DNA of 64,000 nucleotides from Dastarcus helophoroides (taxonomy: Eukaryota; Arthropoda; Insecta; Coleoptera; Bothrideridae): the NCBI GenBank assembly GCA_028583605.1, contig CM053329.1, positions 12,572,501 to 12,636,500 on the forward strand, in the 5' to 3' direction. The position numbers and the translations under genes were made by a program. Under the pieces are notes generated by a model. The model was not told the DNA's origin. It worked only from the letters and a program-made list of their open reading frames with translations, and did not search any database. Each line of letters opens with the position of its first letter. Within the stretch, counting starts at the first letter, position 1. Below, one piece after another: positions 11,401-21,377 of this stretch.

Positions 11401-13560
11401 TCCCAGAAAAAGCCGAATTTTGAAAAAAAGAAAGAGATTTCGAAAAAAAATTGGGAAAAATGATTTTAAAAAAAATGAATTTGGTCCAAAGTTCTCAAAT
11501 AACAGTAAAATTGTAGGAAGGAAAAAAAAAGTCGAATTTTGACAATAGATTGAAACCCAAAACAAATTTAAAAAACTTGAAATTTTCAGATAAAAGGGAA
11601 ATTGTAAAAATAAACTGGAAGCTTAAAAAAGTGTCGGACTTTAAAAAAGTTGAAGTTTTTCAGAGAAGTAGAAAAACGTCAAATTCTAGAAAAAATTTCA
11701 AGGAAAAAGTCAACATTTTAAGAAAAGGTAAAAATTTCGATAAAAATTTGCAATTTTTCAGAAAAAATTAAAATTTGAGAATAAATTTAAAATTTCGAAA
11801 AGAAATCGAATTAAAAAAAAAACTCCAAATTTTCAGATATATCGAATTTTGAGAAAATTGGTAAAATAATTTTGAAAGAAAAGAGAACGTCGATAAAACT
11901 TCCAGTTTCAAGAAAAGTACTGAATTTTAGAAAATGGTCAAAATTTCCCAGAGAAAGTCAAATTTTAAGAAAAAATAAAATTTTTATAATTGAAAATAGA
12001 CGAATTTAGTTCGAAATAAAAGTTAAAATTTTCAGAAAAAACCGAATTTTGAAAAGAGGTTTCGAAAAAACTAAATTTATTAAAAGTTATAAAAAAAAAA
12101 TAAATTAAAAAAAAACCTGAAATTTCGACAATAGATTGAAACCCAGAACAAATTTAAATACTTAAATTTTCAAATTTAAATTTTGTGAAAAATTGTACAA
12201 ATTCGAAAAGAGAAATTGTAAAAAATTGAAAGGTTAGATCGAAGTTTTGAAAGGCCTAAGTTTTTCAGAGAACAAGAAAACAAAAAATTTGCATTTTTCC
12301 CGAGAAAGTTAAATTTTGAGAATAAGTTTAAAATTTCGAGAATAAGACGAATTAAAAAAATGTTTAGATAAATTCGAATTTTAATAGAATTGGTAAAACA
12401 ATTTTTAAAGGAAAGACAATGTTGATACAAATTTCAGATTTAAGAAAAATGTTAAACTTTAAAGAAAAGTGAAATTTTGAGAAAAAAAATTAAATTTTGA
12501 GATACAGTGAAACATTTTGAAAATTGACAAATTGTCGAAAAACTTGCAGCTTGCAGGAACAATAAAATGTCGAATTTTAAAAGTCCAAATTTCCGAAAAA
12601 CTAAATTTAACGAAACAAGTCCAAATTTGTAGAAAATAAATTGAAGTATAAATGTTTAGTAAAAGTCAATATTTGGGGAAAATGACCAAATTTGAAAATA
12701 GGATGAATTTTGAAAAGAGTATATTAATTTCGAGAAAAGTGTTGAAGGTCAAAATTTTCCAGAGAAAGTTAAATTTTGAAATTAAGTCAAACATTTTGAA
12801 AATATGTAGATAAATTAAATTGAAATTTGCTGAAACAATAAAATGTTGAATATTAAAAGTCGAAATTTCGAAAAAAATAACGAATTTTGCTAAACAAGTC
12901 CAAATGTTTAAATGTTTGGTGAAGGACAGTTTTGGGTAAAATGGCGAAATTTGGTAAAAGGACAAATTTTAAAAAGAATGAAGACACTTCTAGAAAAGGC
13001 TGTAATTTAGAACAAAGTCGAAAAAATGTAATTTTGGAGCGAGGCGAAATTTGAAAATAGATCTAAATTTTGAACAAATAAACTTTGAAAAATAGGGCCA
13101 ACATCTTCAAAAACTAGTTTACCTAACATCTTCACTCACTTCACATTTTTACTTTCTTTAATAAAAAATCGACAAAAGATGAATTTTTGAGAAATAAGTC
13201 GAATCTTCCTTCAAGTAAGACGAATTAGAAAAAGTAAACCTTTTCACAAATTGTCGAGTGTTGAGAAGAAAGAAGGATTTGGGGTAAAAGACTCATTTTA
13301 GGAACAAAATAGATATTAAAAAAGAAGACTAATATAGAAAAGGGTTAAAAAAGTCTAAACTGTGAAAAAAAAACAAGAAAATTTTGAAGTAAAGGTTTAA
13401 ATTTTGAGGAATACAAGGTTTTTTTGGGGTGAATATATTTTCGTTTGACCGCATGAGTTAGAGAAGTCTCTCTTTCTGTCCCATGTTTTGTTAGATTTAT
13501 CTGATTTAATTTTAAAATAAAATGTAAAATCAGAAGTAAAAATTTGTGGCTCTTTGAAAT
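8440..13560. repeat. Fuzzy A-rich array with higher-order units
   Basis: Five kb built from endlessly varied words of about 15-25 nt such as 'gaaaaagtcgaaatttt' and 'gagaataaatttaaaattt'. There are no genes; the many 60-100 codon open frames are by-products of the low complexity. Between about 9800 and 12200 a higher-order unit is visible. The marker 'caatagattgaaaccca' starts at 10119, 10689, 11032 (one change), 11543 and 12129, giving steps of 570, 343, 511 and 586 bp. Near each marker lie the same sub-blocks in the same order. The same unit returns at 16607 and 18113. Confidence 0.8.
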
Positions 13561-15073
13561 TCACGAAATAATTTTTTTTTGTGGCTGGCTCTTTCGGTTA
13601 AAAAGTTTGCCAATCCCTGGCCTAGGGCGCCGAATTTGATGGGAAAACTTCCCAATAACCACTTGCTTGTTTTGAAGATTAGCTGACTTAATCAGATCCA
13701 ATAAAAGCAACCCGTTCTTATTTCCCTGCTTATTGAGAATCTGCGATATATTAGGGTCCAAAATAATTTTAAAAAACTTTCACTAATATGTACGTAATGT
13801 CAAAAATGAACCTCGAAGTAATTCAGGGAGGCCTTAACGATATATTTAATTAATAAGGTCACTTTAACCCCAAGGGGTAAATACCTGCGAATTCTTGGTG
13901 CGGAATTTCTAGCTTGGACTGCAAGGCGGTTAACCAGGTATTAGCACAATATCCATCCCTTTCGGCTACCAAAGGAGCCAGCAATTAGGTCAATATTCAG
14001 CCACCTACAAAATCCAACCTGTGGCGTTACGTTTAACTTTCAAATAACCCAACGTACGAAGAAAACGTAAAATCGCCTCGACCTTAGGGATGAAATAAAA
14101 CGTTCTTTTAATTGAGATACATCGAGGAGAAAGAGGAATTCGAAACACGGCAAAAAACCTTTTAAGCAAGTTCTTGTTTATCGAGGTTCCTTCAGTACAG
14201 GAGCGGTAAACGTAAATAAATATCGCTGAAAGCATTTTCCCTAATAGACCCTTCAAAACGCCCGTGATTTAATTTGGAATTGGAGATGTATAACCGACGT
14301 CGTAGGTACGTTTCGAATCAATCAAGCTTCGAGGAAACTCCTTATCTCAAGTCACTCATCCTTCGAATAGAGTCGACATAATTTGAATAGTTCTAATAAG
14401 GCAATAAATTTCAAATGAATTCTACAGCTTACGAGCTGCTTCTCCTACTAAAGCTCTATCACAAAGATCGATTTTTTGTATCCGAAGAGAGTTAAAATCA
14501 AATAATTGTCTCCGACTATAAATGAGCTTTAATTTAATTTTGTAATTACAATGTGATTGTACTGGCATCAAATGTACGAACTCGGAATGTTCAAGCTTCC
14601 AAAATTTTCTGGAATAAGCGTTAAGTTTAAGAAAACATTTTTGTGAATGTTCTAGTGTTTTAAATCCAGTTTGGGTTAGGATTTAGTATTACATGCTCTA
14701 AAGAGTCTGTCATCCAGAAACGTTTGTTGTGATTTAATTTATGGGATGCCAAGATGTAGAATGGATAAATGCTTCTACCAGATATTGATTGTTTGTTGGT
14801 CTGGCAGCATAAAAGGTAATTAATATTCCCAGGCTCTATTTGAGGTGCTTAAGGGTCTGTTTCTCGCAAAAGCATCTGAACTTTGTTCTACTTCATAGAA
14901 GCAACTTTTTGTTATTTTTTGAATGTTTACCTATTTTGCAATAACATATAGCAGTAATTACAGCGTTAATTAACCAATGCTTTTAATCTTTAAACTTTTT
15001 AATCCCAGAATTTTCCTATTTTGTTGTTTGAAAATTTTATTCACATTTTTTCCAATTATGGATTTCTACTTAC
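13561..15073. other. Noncoding DNA, probably intron of the EF-hand gene
   Basis: Base composition becomes more balanced than in the flanking arrays, and no repeats are obvious from about 13780 to 15070. I searched for the next EF-hand exon, which should lie at lower coordinates on the minus strand, and did not find it. A phrase near 13600 ('gtttgccaatccctgg') resembles the end of a hAT-type MITE, but no partner was found. Confidence 0.45.
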
Positions 15074-15147
15074 CTCAAAACTAATCAGTCCACTATGATC
15101 CTGGTCAAGGGTATTGAACACATAATGAGCATATTGGCTGGTGTTAG
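15074..15147 (-). CDS. Internal exon of a KChIP/NCS-type EF-hand calcium sensor
   Basis: A 74-nt internal exon on the minus strand, bounded by an acceptor ending TTTCAG (just above 15147) and a donor GTAAGT (just below 15074). It enters in phase 1 and encodes NTSQYAHYVFNTLDQDHSG followed by LISFE. The DQDHSGLISFE stretch is an EF-hand loop (D1, D3, S5, G6, I8, E11). The preceding YAHYVFNTLD helix is typical of Kv-channel-interacting proteins and related neuronal calcium sensors, which bind Ca2+ and modulate A-type potassium channels. Helix and loop together correspond to the second EF-hand region of such proteins. No neighbouring exons were found in the window, so the introns must be long. 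It is the only host exon I can support; KChIP rather than another NCS member is my best reading, not proven. Confidence 0.82.
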
Positions 15148-15269
15148 CTGAAACAAACAAAACTAGTAAAGATTGGTGTAAATCAGATTTCCGAGTCGTT
15201 TGATGATGCTGATATCGAAATGATACGAGGGCTTTCTTTTTAGTTTTGCACATAGCCATAGGCATTTAA

Positions 15270-15560
15270 CTTTTATTTTTCTTTTCTTAATTTTCCTGAA
15301 GGGTCCTTTTTTTCTTCTATTTCTGAAGTTAAGTCTTAATTGCCCAATACTTTTTTCTATATCGACCCCTTTTTTAAATTCCGAGAAGATTTTTTAAACA
15401 TTCTCGACTTTGTATCTACTAATTTCCATTTTATTCAAATTTTGAATTATTTTAACAAAATAGCAAGTTTAAATTCGAAATTTTGTCCGTAAAGAGTTGT
15501 AGACTTTTTTCAGAACTTATAATTCTAATTTTGTTATTCCAGAGTTACAAAAAAGTATTT
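15270..15560. repeat. Array-edge segment shared with 41210-41500
   Basis: Shares ordered similarity with 41210-41500, including 'tttcttaattttcc', 'cta(c/t)taatttccatttta', 'tttaa(a/g)ttcgaaatttt' and 'ataatttaatttt'-like phrases at matching spacing. It therefore belongs to a dispersed repeat rather than being a random low-complexity match. Confidence 0.6.
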
Positions 15561-17328
15561 ATTTTTTAATTAAATACGGAATTTGAGAATAAGGTAAAAG
15601 CTTAAGATTGAATTTTGGAAATTAAACTTGAAATTTGGTGAAATATCAAGATTTATAAAATAATTCAAAAACTCACAGTTTTTATACTTGGAAACTTTTT
15701 CAAAATTTACAGAGTTTTAGGTTTTCACTTGTAATTACTATTTTTTTCTTAATTTTAGGCATTACAATTGAAATTTCGTTATTTAAGTCGAAATTTCAGT
15801 AAACAACTTTAATATTTTAATACTCATTCGACTATTCAACTTGAAAACCAAAATTTTGTGAACGAAGTGAAAATTTAGAGTTTAAAATTACAAATTAAAA
15901 TTTCAAAAAGATAGTCAAAATTTCTCAAAATCGGAATATTGCTTAGAAACTTTTTAAATTTTTCAAAATAATAGAAACTATAAAATAGAGACTTTAAAAA
16001 AATTAAGAAAAAAGAAGAGATTTCACAAAAATTAAGAAAAAGAAAGAGATTTCGAAAGATATGAAGTTTTAACCAAATTTGAATTTTTCGAAATATAGTA
16101 AAATTTCGAAAAGAGAAATTGTTAAAATTAAATGGATCCTTAAAAAAATTGTCGATCTTTTAAAAAGTCGAAGTTTTTCAGTAAAGAAGAAAAAAGTCTA
16201 ATTTTAGGAAGAATTTCATGGAAAAAGTTTAGAACAGTCCGAAATGTCCATAAAAAATTGCATTTTTCCAGAGAAAGCAACCTTTTCAGAATACATTTTC
16301 AATTTCGAGAACAAGACGAATTAAAAAAAAAACTCCAAATTTTCAGTTAAATTCGAATTTTAAATAAATTGGTAAAATACTTTTGAAAGAAAATTCCAAG
16401 AAAGTGCTGAACTTGAAATAAAGGTCAACATTTTCCAGAAAAAAATCGAATTTTGAGGAAAAGGAAGAGATTTGGAAAAAAATCGTTAAAATGAAGAGAT
16501 TAAAACAATGATTTGCCTGATTGGAGAAAAGGAGAAAGTTCGAAAAAAAACGAATTCATCGAAAGTTCTCAAAAGGAACATTTTAGAAAAAAACGTCGAA
16601 TTTCGACAATAGATTGAAACCTAAAACAATTTAAAACCTGGAATTTGTAGACATTTTTGAATTTTTTGAAAAATTGCAAAATTTCGAGAAGATAAGTTAA
16701 GAGAGTAAACTGTAGTAAACTTAGAAAAAAAGTTAAAATTTAAAAAAGTCAAAGTCTTACAGAGAAGAAGAGAAAGCTCAAATTTTAGGAAAAATTTCAA
16801 GAAAAAAGTCTAAATTTTAAGAAAACCTTGAAACTTTGACAACAAATTTACAATTTTCCAGAGTAAGTTAAATTTTGGGAATAAATTTGAAATTTAGAAA
16901 AAAAGACAATTTAAAAAAAACCAAATTTTCAGATTAATTTAAATTTTGAGAAAATGTGTACAATAATTTCGAAAGAAAATTACAAGAAAATTTAAAGGAG
17001 TATTTGACTTTAAAAAAAGATCAAAATATCCCAGAAAAAGGCACATTTTCAGAAAAAGAGGTTTCGAAAAAAAAAATTGGGAAAAATTAAGAGATTAGAA
17101 AAATGAATTTGTCTAAAGTTCTCAAATAACCAAGAAGAATGCAACCTAGACTACAAATTCATGCAGCCCTCCAGGCGTGTATAGTGAAATCAGGTAGCTG
17201 CTGAACTACCTACCAACAGCTGAAACACTGCCACCTAGCAAAGCAGTTGCTCCCTAGGAGAGTTCCCAGAAGACGAGGATTCTATAATGCACAGACCAAA
17301 TAAGGTTTGAACATTTATTATATTTGAA

Positions 17329-17389
17329 GTTTGGAAACCAAATACCGGTTTCGATCTTGTTAGATCTCGTCAGTTTGGTATATTCAACT
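17329..17389 (-). ncRNA. Hammerhead ribozyme (type I), minus copy
   Basis: On the minus strand the motif reads ACCAAA, CTGACGA, stem II GATCT-AACA-AGATC, GAAA, CCGGTA, TTTGGT. All core bases of a hammerhead are present and helix I pairs perfectly (ACCAAA/TTTGGT). The plus-oriented copies nearby have the same structure, so this is an inverted unit of the same family. Confidence 0.75.
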
Positions 17390-17581
17390 CGAATGCTAAT
17401 AAATGTTCCGACAAGTAAGTACTAAAACATTCACAGGCGTCAAGCGAGAGACTCTTTAGTACTACCACCTATTGTTCCATAGAGAAACTATGGCCATCGC
17501 CAACAATGTTGTATGCAAGAAGAATGCAACCTAGACTACAAATTTCTGCAGCTCTCCAGGCGTGTATTTATTAGCATTCGA

Positions 17582-17641
17582 GTTGGATATACCAAACCGA
17601 CGAGATCTAACAAGATCGAAACCGGTATTTGGTTTCCAAAC
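17582..17641 (+). ncRNA. Hammerhead ribozyme, mutated core
   Basis: Same architecture as the copy at 17959-18018, but the core reads CCGACGA instead of CTGACGA. The invariant U4 is therefore C, which should abolish or strongly reduce cleavage. Helices I and II are intact. The predicted cleavage position is after 17627. Confidence 0.7.
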
Positions 17642-17958
17642 TTCGAATCTAATAAATGTTCAAACCTATTGGTCTGTGCATTATAGAATCCTTGTCTTCT
17701 GGGAACTCTCCTAGAGAGCAACCGCTTGGCTAGGTGGCAGTGTTTCAACTGTTGGTAGTTCAGTTACCTGTGATTCATTATAAACGCCTGGAGGGCTGCA
17801 TGAATTTGTAGTCTAGGTTGCATTCTTCTTGCATACGACATTGTTGACGATGGCCATAATTTCTCTATGGACCAATAGGTGGTAGTACTAAAGAGTCACT
17901 CGCTTGACGCCTGTGAATGTTTTAGTACTTACTTGTCGGAACATTTATTAGCATTCGA

Positions 17959-18018
17959 GTTGGATATACCAAACTGACGAGATCTAACAAGATCGAAACC
18001 GGTATTTGGTTTCCAAAT
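17959..18018 (+). ncRNA. Hammerhead ribozyme (type I), complete core
   Basis: The full consensus is visible: CTGACGA (17974-17980), stem II GATCT/AGATC with loop AACA (17981-17994), GAAA (17995-17998), then C-C-G-G-T-A with cleavage triplet GTA after 18004. Helix I is ACCAAA (17968-17973) with TTTGGT (18005-18010), then an internal loop ATAT/TT, then TTGG/CCAA. An internal loop in helix I opposite a stem II loop is usual in fast natural hammerheads. Helix III is the palindrome ACCGGT with no loop, so pairing would need two RNA copies. Dimeric hammerheads of this kind are known from retroelement families. Confidence 0.85.
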
Positions 18019-18932
18019 TTCGAATCTAATAAATGTTCAAACCTATTAGTCTGCGCATTATATATAGGATTCTCAAATAAGGGCAAAATTTCAAAAAGAA
18101 GTCGAATTTCGACAATAGATTGAAACTCAAAACAAATTTAAAAACTTGAAATTTTTATATAAAAGAGCAATTGTAAAAATAAACTGAAAGAATAAAAAAG
18201 TATAGGTTTTTAAAAAAGTCGATAAAAATTTCGATAAAAATTTCGATAAAAATTTGCAATTTTCCAGTGAAAATTAAATTTTGAGAATAAATTTGGAATT
18301 TCAAAAACAAGACGAATTAAAAAAACTCCAAATTTTCAGATAAATCGAATTTTGAGAAAATTGGTAAAACAATTTCGAAACGAAAGAGAATGTTGGTAAA
18401 ATTTTCAATTTCGAGAAGTGTTAAACTTTAAAAAAAGAGGTCAAAATTTCCTAGAGTAAGTAAAATTTAAAAAAAAATCCAATTTTGAAATTTGAATTTC
18501 GTTCGAAATAAAAGTTGATGTTTCCGGAAAAATTCGTTATTTAAGTCGAAATTTCAGTAAACAACTTTAATATTTTAAGACCTATTTCACTATTCACTAT
18601 TCACTATTCAACTTTAAGACCAAAATTTTGTGAACAAAGTGAAAATTTCGAGTTTAAAATTTCAAATTAAAATTTCAAAAAGACAGCCAAAATTTCTCAA
18701 AATCGGAATTTTGCTTAGAAACTTTTTAAATTTTTCAAAAAAATAGAAACTATTTTTGAATTTCGACTTCAGAAGCAAAATGTGGAGAATAAAGTCAAAA
18801 TTTTGAGACTTAAATCGAAATTTCATGAAACAAGTTCAAAATGTTCAAAACTGAAGTTGAGAGTTTGAGAAAAATTGAAATACAAAAATTGTCCCCTGAA
18901 ACCAAGAAGGATTAAAACACACAACAAAGGTT

Positions 18933-18970
18933 GCTCTAACGCATTTCGACAGCGAAGCTATCATCTTCAG
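18933..18970 (-). ncRNA. Hammerhead-like motif, family 2
   Basis: On the minus strand: CTGAAGA, an extra T, stem II GATAGC-TTC-GCTGTC, GAAA, then TGCGTTAGAG. Stem II pairs over six positions, one as a G-T wobble. CTGAAGA fits the CUGANGA core with N=A, and GAAA follows stem II directly. The extra T after the core and the very short helix III make activity uncertain. Similar shapes are known from Penelope-like elements. Confidence 0.5.
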
Positions 18971-19054
18971 CATCTCACTGAAAATGATAGCTTGGCTGTC
19001 GAAACGCGTTAAAGCAACCTTTGTTGTGTTTTTTAATCTTTCTTGGTTTCAGTC

Positions 19055-19105
19055 AGTATCTCTCTGAAGATGATAGCTTGGCTGTCGAAATGCGTTAAAG
19101 CAACC
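19055..19105 (+). ncRNA. Hammerhead-like motif, family 2
   Basis: CTGAAGA (19064-19070), T, GATAGC/GCTGTC stem around TTG (19072-19086), GAAA (19087-19090), TGCGTT. The copy about 86 bp upstream reads CTGAAAA in the core and would be inactive, but it has CGCGTT after GAAA, giving the palindrome ACGCGT for helix III. This parallels the ACCGGT palindrome in family 1. Confidence 0.5.
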
Positions 19106-19200
19106 TTTGTTGTGTTTTTTAATCTTTCTTGGTTTCAGAAAACAATGATTGTATTTCAATTTTTGAAGATAACCAAGGACCAGTCTGTTCCACCAAAATT

Positions 19201-21262
19201 GAGAAAAATTGTAAACTTCGACTGAAATATCAAAATTTTATGTTATTTAAAGAGTTTGTTAAAATTTAGACTTTTAAAAACAAAATTTAAAGAAACGAGT
19301 GAAAATTCTAAACTTAAAATAGGATATATTTAAAAAAATTCTGAAAAAAGTCAAAAAATTTAAATTGGAAATTTTAAATTATTTTCTTAAAACATACACT
19401 TTGAAATAGAATTTATAGAAAAAAAGTCGAAATTACAAGATTTCCAAAATTTGCGTTTTACAAATGTCAATTTTTATTGATTTTTATTTATTTTTTTTTC
19501 TTAAACTTGAATGTAAAATCCATATTTTCTTAAACTCGAATTTAGAATCCGGAATTTTAGATTCAAGTCAAAATTCTGCAAAAAACTTTGAACAAAATTA
19601 TGCCAGAAATTTAAAAATTTTTCACGGAATTCTGAAATAAAAAAAGACGTTGCGTGAATTTTTTCCAAATAATATTTTTTCGAATTATCTGAAATGATAG
19701 TTTACTTTAAACTTTATAAAAGAATTTTTTCTTTTGCTATTTTTATTTTGATTGGAAAGTAAAGGCTGAAAATTTAATTTTACGTTCTAGAATTGCAATT
19801 CCAAATAAAAAAAAACAATTTCAGATTTAAATTGGAAATTTTGAAATAATAACCAAAATTTTTGAAAAATTCTAACTGTTCTCTTTAGAATTAAACGTTG
19901 AATTATGAAAAAAAAAACGATTTGATATTTGAAGTGAAATTTTTGAAAAATAGCAGCAGATTTAAAAAAAAAATTAGATTTATGTAAGTAACTTCTCAAG
20001 TTCCCATCAGTCACAAAACTTTGATTTTAAATTGAAATATTTGATATTCTTGTCGACGTTTTCCATGAAATTTCAAAATCTTTAGAAAAATTCGAATAGT
20101 TTAAACTTTAAATTAAAAATTTCGAGAGAAAAGCTTAAAATTGGGCTAACGAATTGCAAACTTATAAAAAAATCTTTTGACACGTATTCCTTCTTTCAGT
20201 TCTCTAAGCAGGTAAAGTACATAGTTAGAATTAGGTGACTTGAAAATGCTTCCTTTAACCCTTTTTGTTTTCTGTTAATTCCTTTAAAATTACCATATAG
20301 TTTTCTACAAAGATGCGGAAGCACAGTCTTTTCTCGAAATTACAAATTTTCTCCGAAAATTCTTCTTTGTTGACACTTTGTCTTTACTCTCAAAATTAAA
20401 CTTTTTTCAAAAAATTTGACTTTGAGACAAATTGTTTCTAAATTTCCACAAAATTTTTACCTTGTTTGTTTTAATTCGTGCCTCTGGAATGTTGCCATTT
20501 TTCTAAACTTTGGTTGTCTAATAATTTCGACTTTTTTTCTAACAATTCGAATTTTGGTAAATGTTAACCTGGTCGGAATTATTCGTTTGTTTACCTTTTT
20601 AAAATGTTGAAATTGACAAAAAAAGCAGAATTTTTTAGAGAAAGTCGAGATCTACAACAAAATAAAAATTTTCTAAAAAAGTTGAAATTTTAAAGAAAGT
20701 CGAGATCTACAACAAAATAAAAATTTCCTGAGAAAGTTGAAATTTTAAACAATTAAAAAGTTCCAAAAATAGCACTATTTTAGAAAAAGGTAAAATTTTG
20801 AAGTGTTTACAAATTTCTAATTAAGTCATATTTTGTTTTTTTAAAAAAGAATTTAAAAGAAGTGGAAATTTTAAAATATCCTAGTCGAAATCATTAAAAA
20901 AGTAGAAATTAAAAACAACAAATTCTTCAAGCAAAATTAGAGATTTTGAAAAAAAAATGAAAATATGTATCTGAAAATAGGAATTGTCAAGAAAAGTCAA
21001 AATACTTAGTGAGTTTTTAAAATTTTCAAAACTAAATAAGGAAAAGTCGAAATTATCATAAAAATCATAGTTCTCAAAAAAATTCATAATTTTCAAAAAC
21101 AGTCCAAAGTTTCAAGATGTCGAAATTGTGAAAAAATTGAAATTTTCAAAAAAAAGTAGATTCTCAAAACAGTGTCAAAATTTTGAAAAAAGACAAAAAT
21201 TTCGAAGAATTCGAAATTTTCAAAGAGCTGCAATTTTTATTTACCCACGCATTTTCTCCTAT
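19201..21262. repeat. Fuzzy AT-rich array
   Basis: Continuation of the array in weaker form. A short tandem pair is seen at about 20641-20750, where 'aaagtcgagatctacaacaa' begins at 20641 and again at 20696 (period 55). The array runs directly into the terminal module at 21263. There are no genes. Confidence 0.7.
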
Positions 21263-21376
21263 CGTCAAGGTAAGAACTAAATATCTGCATATAAATACCT
21301 ATTAATTAATTATGTGAAAAACAATTTCGTTCTTTGCAGATATAATTGGTCGATTTTCGACTACAAGTGACGCTAG
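21263..21376 (+). mobile_element. Helentron-like 3' terminus, copy 2
   Basis: Begins 'cgtcaaggtaag' and ends in CTAG (21373-21376) followed by T. The hairpin has arms GTCGA (21349-21353) and TCGAC (21357-21361), and exactly 11 nt separate it from CTAG, as in copy 1. The arms differ from copy 1 (GTTGAA/TTCAAC) yet still pair, which argues for a selected structure. A pair TATCTGCA / TGCAGATA further upstream forms an additional inverted repeat. Confidence 0.55.
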
Positions 21377-21377
21377 T

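Larger units (their letters stand above)
17130..18069 (+). mobile_element. Hammerhead tandem repeat (retrozyme/Penelope-like), locus 1
   Basis: A 940-bp insertion inside the A-rich array, flanked by an 11-bp direct repeat TTCTCAAATAA (17119-17129 and 18070-18080). It contains about one unit in minus orientation (17130-17560) joined head-to-head to about 1.3 units in plus orientation (17565-18069). Each unit carries a hammerhead ribozyme. The two plus-oriented cores are exactly 377 bp apart, from predicted cleavage site 17627 to 18004. No protein is encoded. Variable 8-15 bp duplications, tandem arrangement and hammerheads fit animal retrozymes or terminal repeats of Penelope-like retroelements. 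The family assignment is an inference. Confidence 0.75.
15561..18870. repeat. Fuzzy A-rich array flanked by ~215-bp direct repeats
   Basis: A second block of the A-rich array. Segment 15770-15985 recurs almost unchanged at 18535-18755, sharing phrases such as 'ccaaaattttgtgaac', 'ctcaaaatcggaat' and 'ttgcttagaaactttttaa'. The 2.5 kb between them holds two higher-order units with the 'caatagattgaaac' marker at 16607 and 18113. The spacing of 1506 bp falls to about 570 bp once the 940-bp hammerhead element at 17130-18069 is removed, matching the unit length in the first array. Confidence 0.75.
18871..19200 (+). repeat. Second hammerhead-like repeat family, locus a
   Basis: An inverted-repeat unit. 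The left arm (minus orientation) carries 'gtcccctgaaaccaag' and 'aacacacaacaaaggttg'. The right arm carries the reverse order ending 'aatctttcttggtttcag', plus a right-only tail 'gataaccaaggaccagt'. Three copies of a hammerhead-like motif sit between the arms: one minus (18933-18970) and two plus, about 86 bp apart. Related loci without or with the motif lie at 24178-24333, 24730-24875, 27065-27203, about 53565-53600 and 61953-62264. No protein is encoded. Confidence 0.7.

Noticed and set aside
8466..12965. Many 60-99 codon frames rich in F, S, L and N
   Set aside because: They arise from the low-complexity words of the array and change with every indel between units.
15056..15265. 70-codon minus-strand open frame around the EF-hand exon taken as a whole gene
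   Set aside because: Only the 74 nt between the splice sites resembles a protein; the parts outside are intron sequence.
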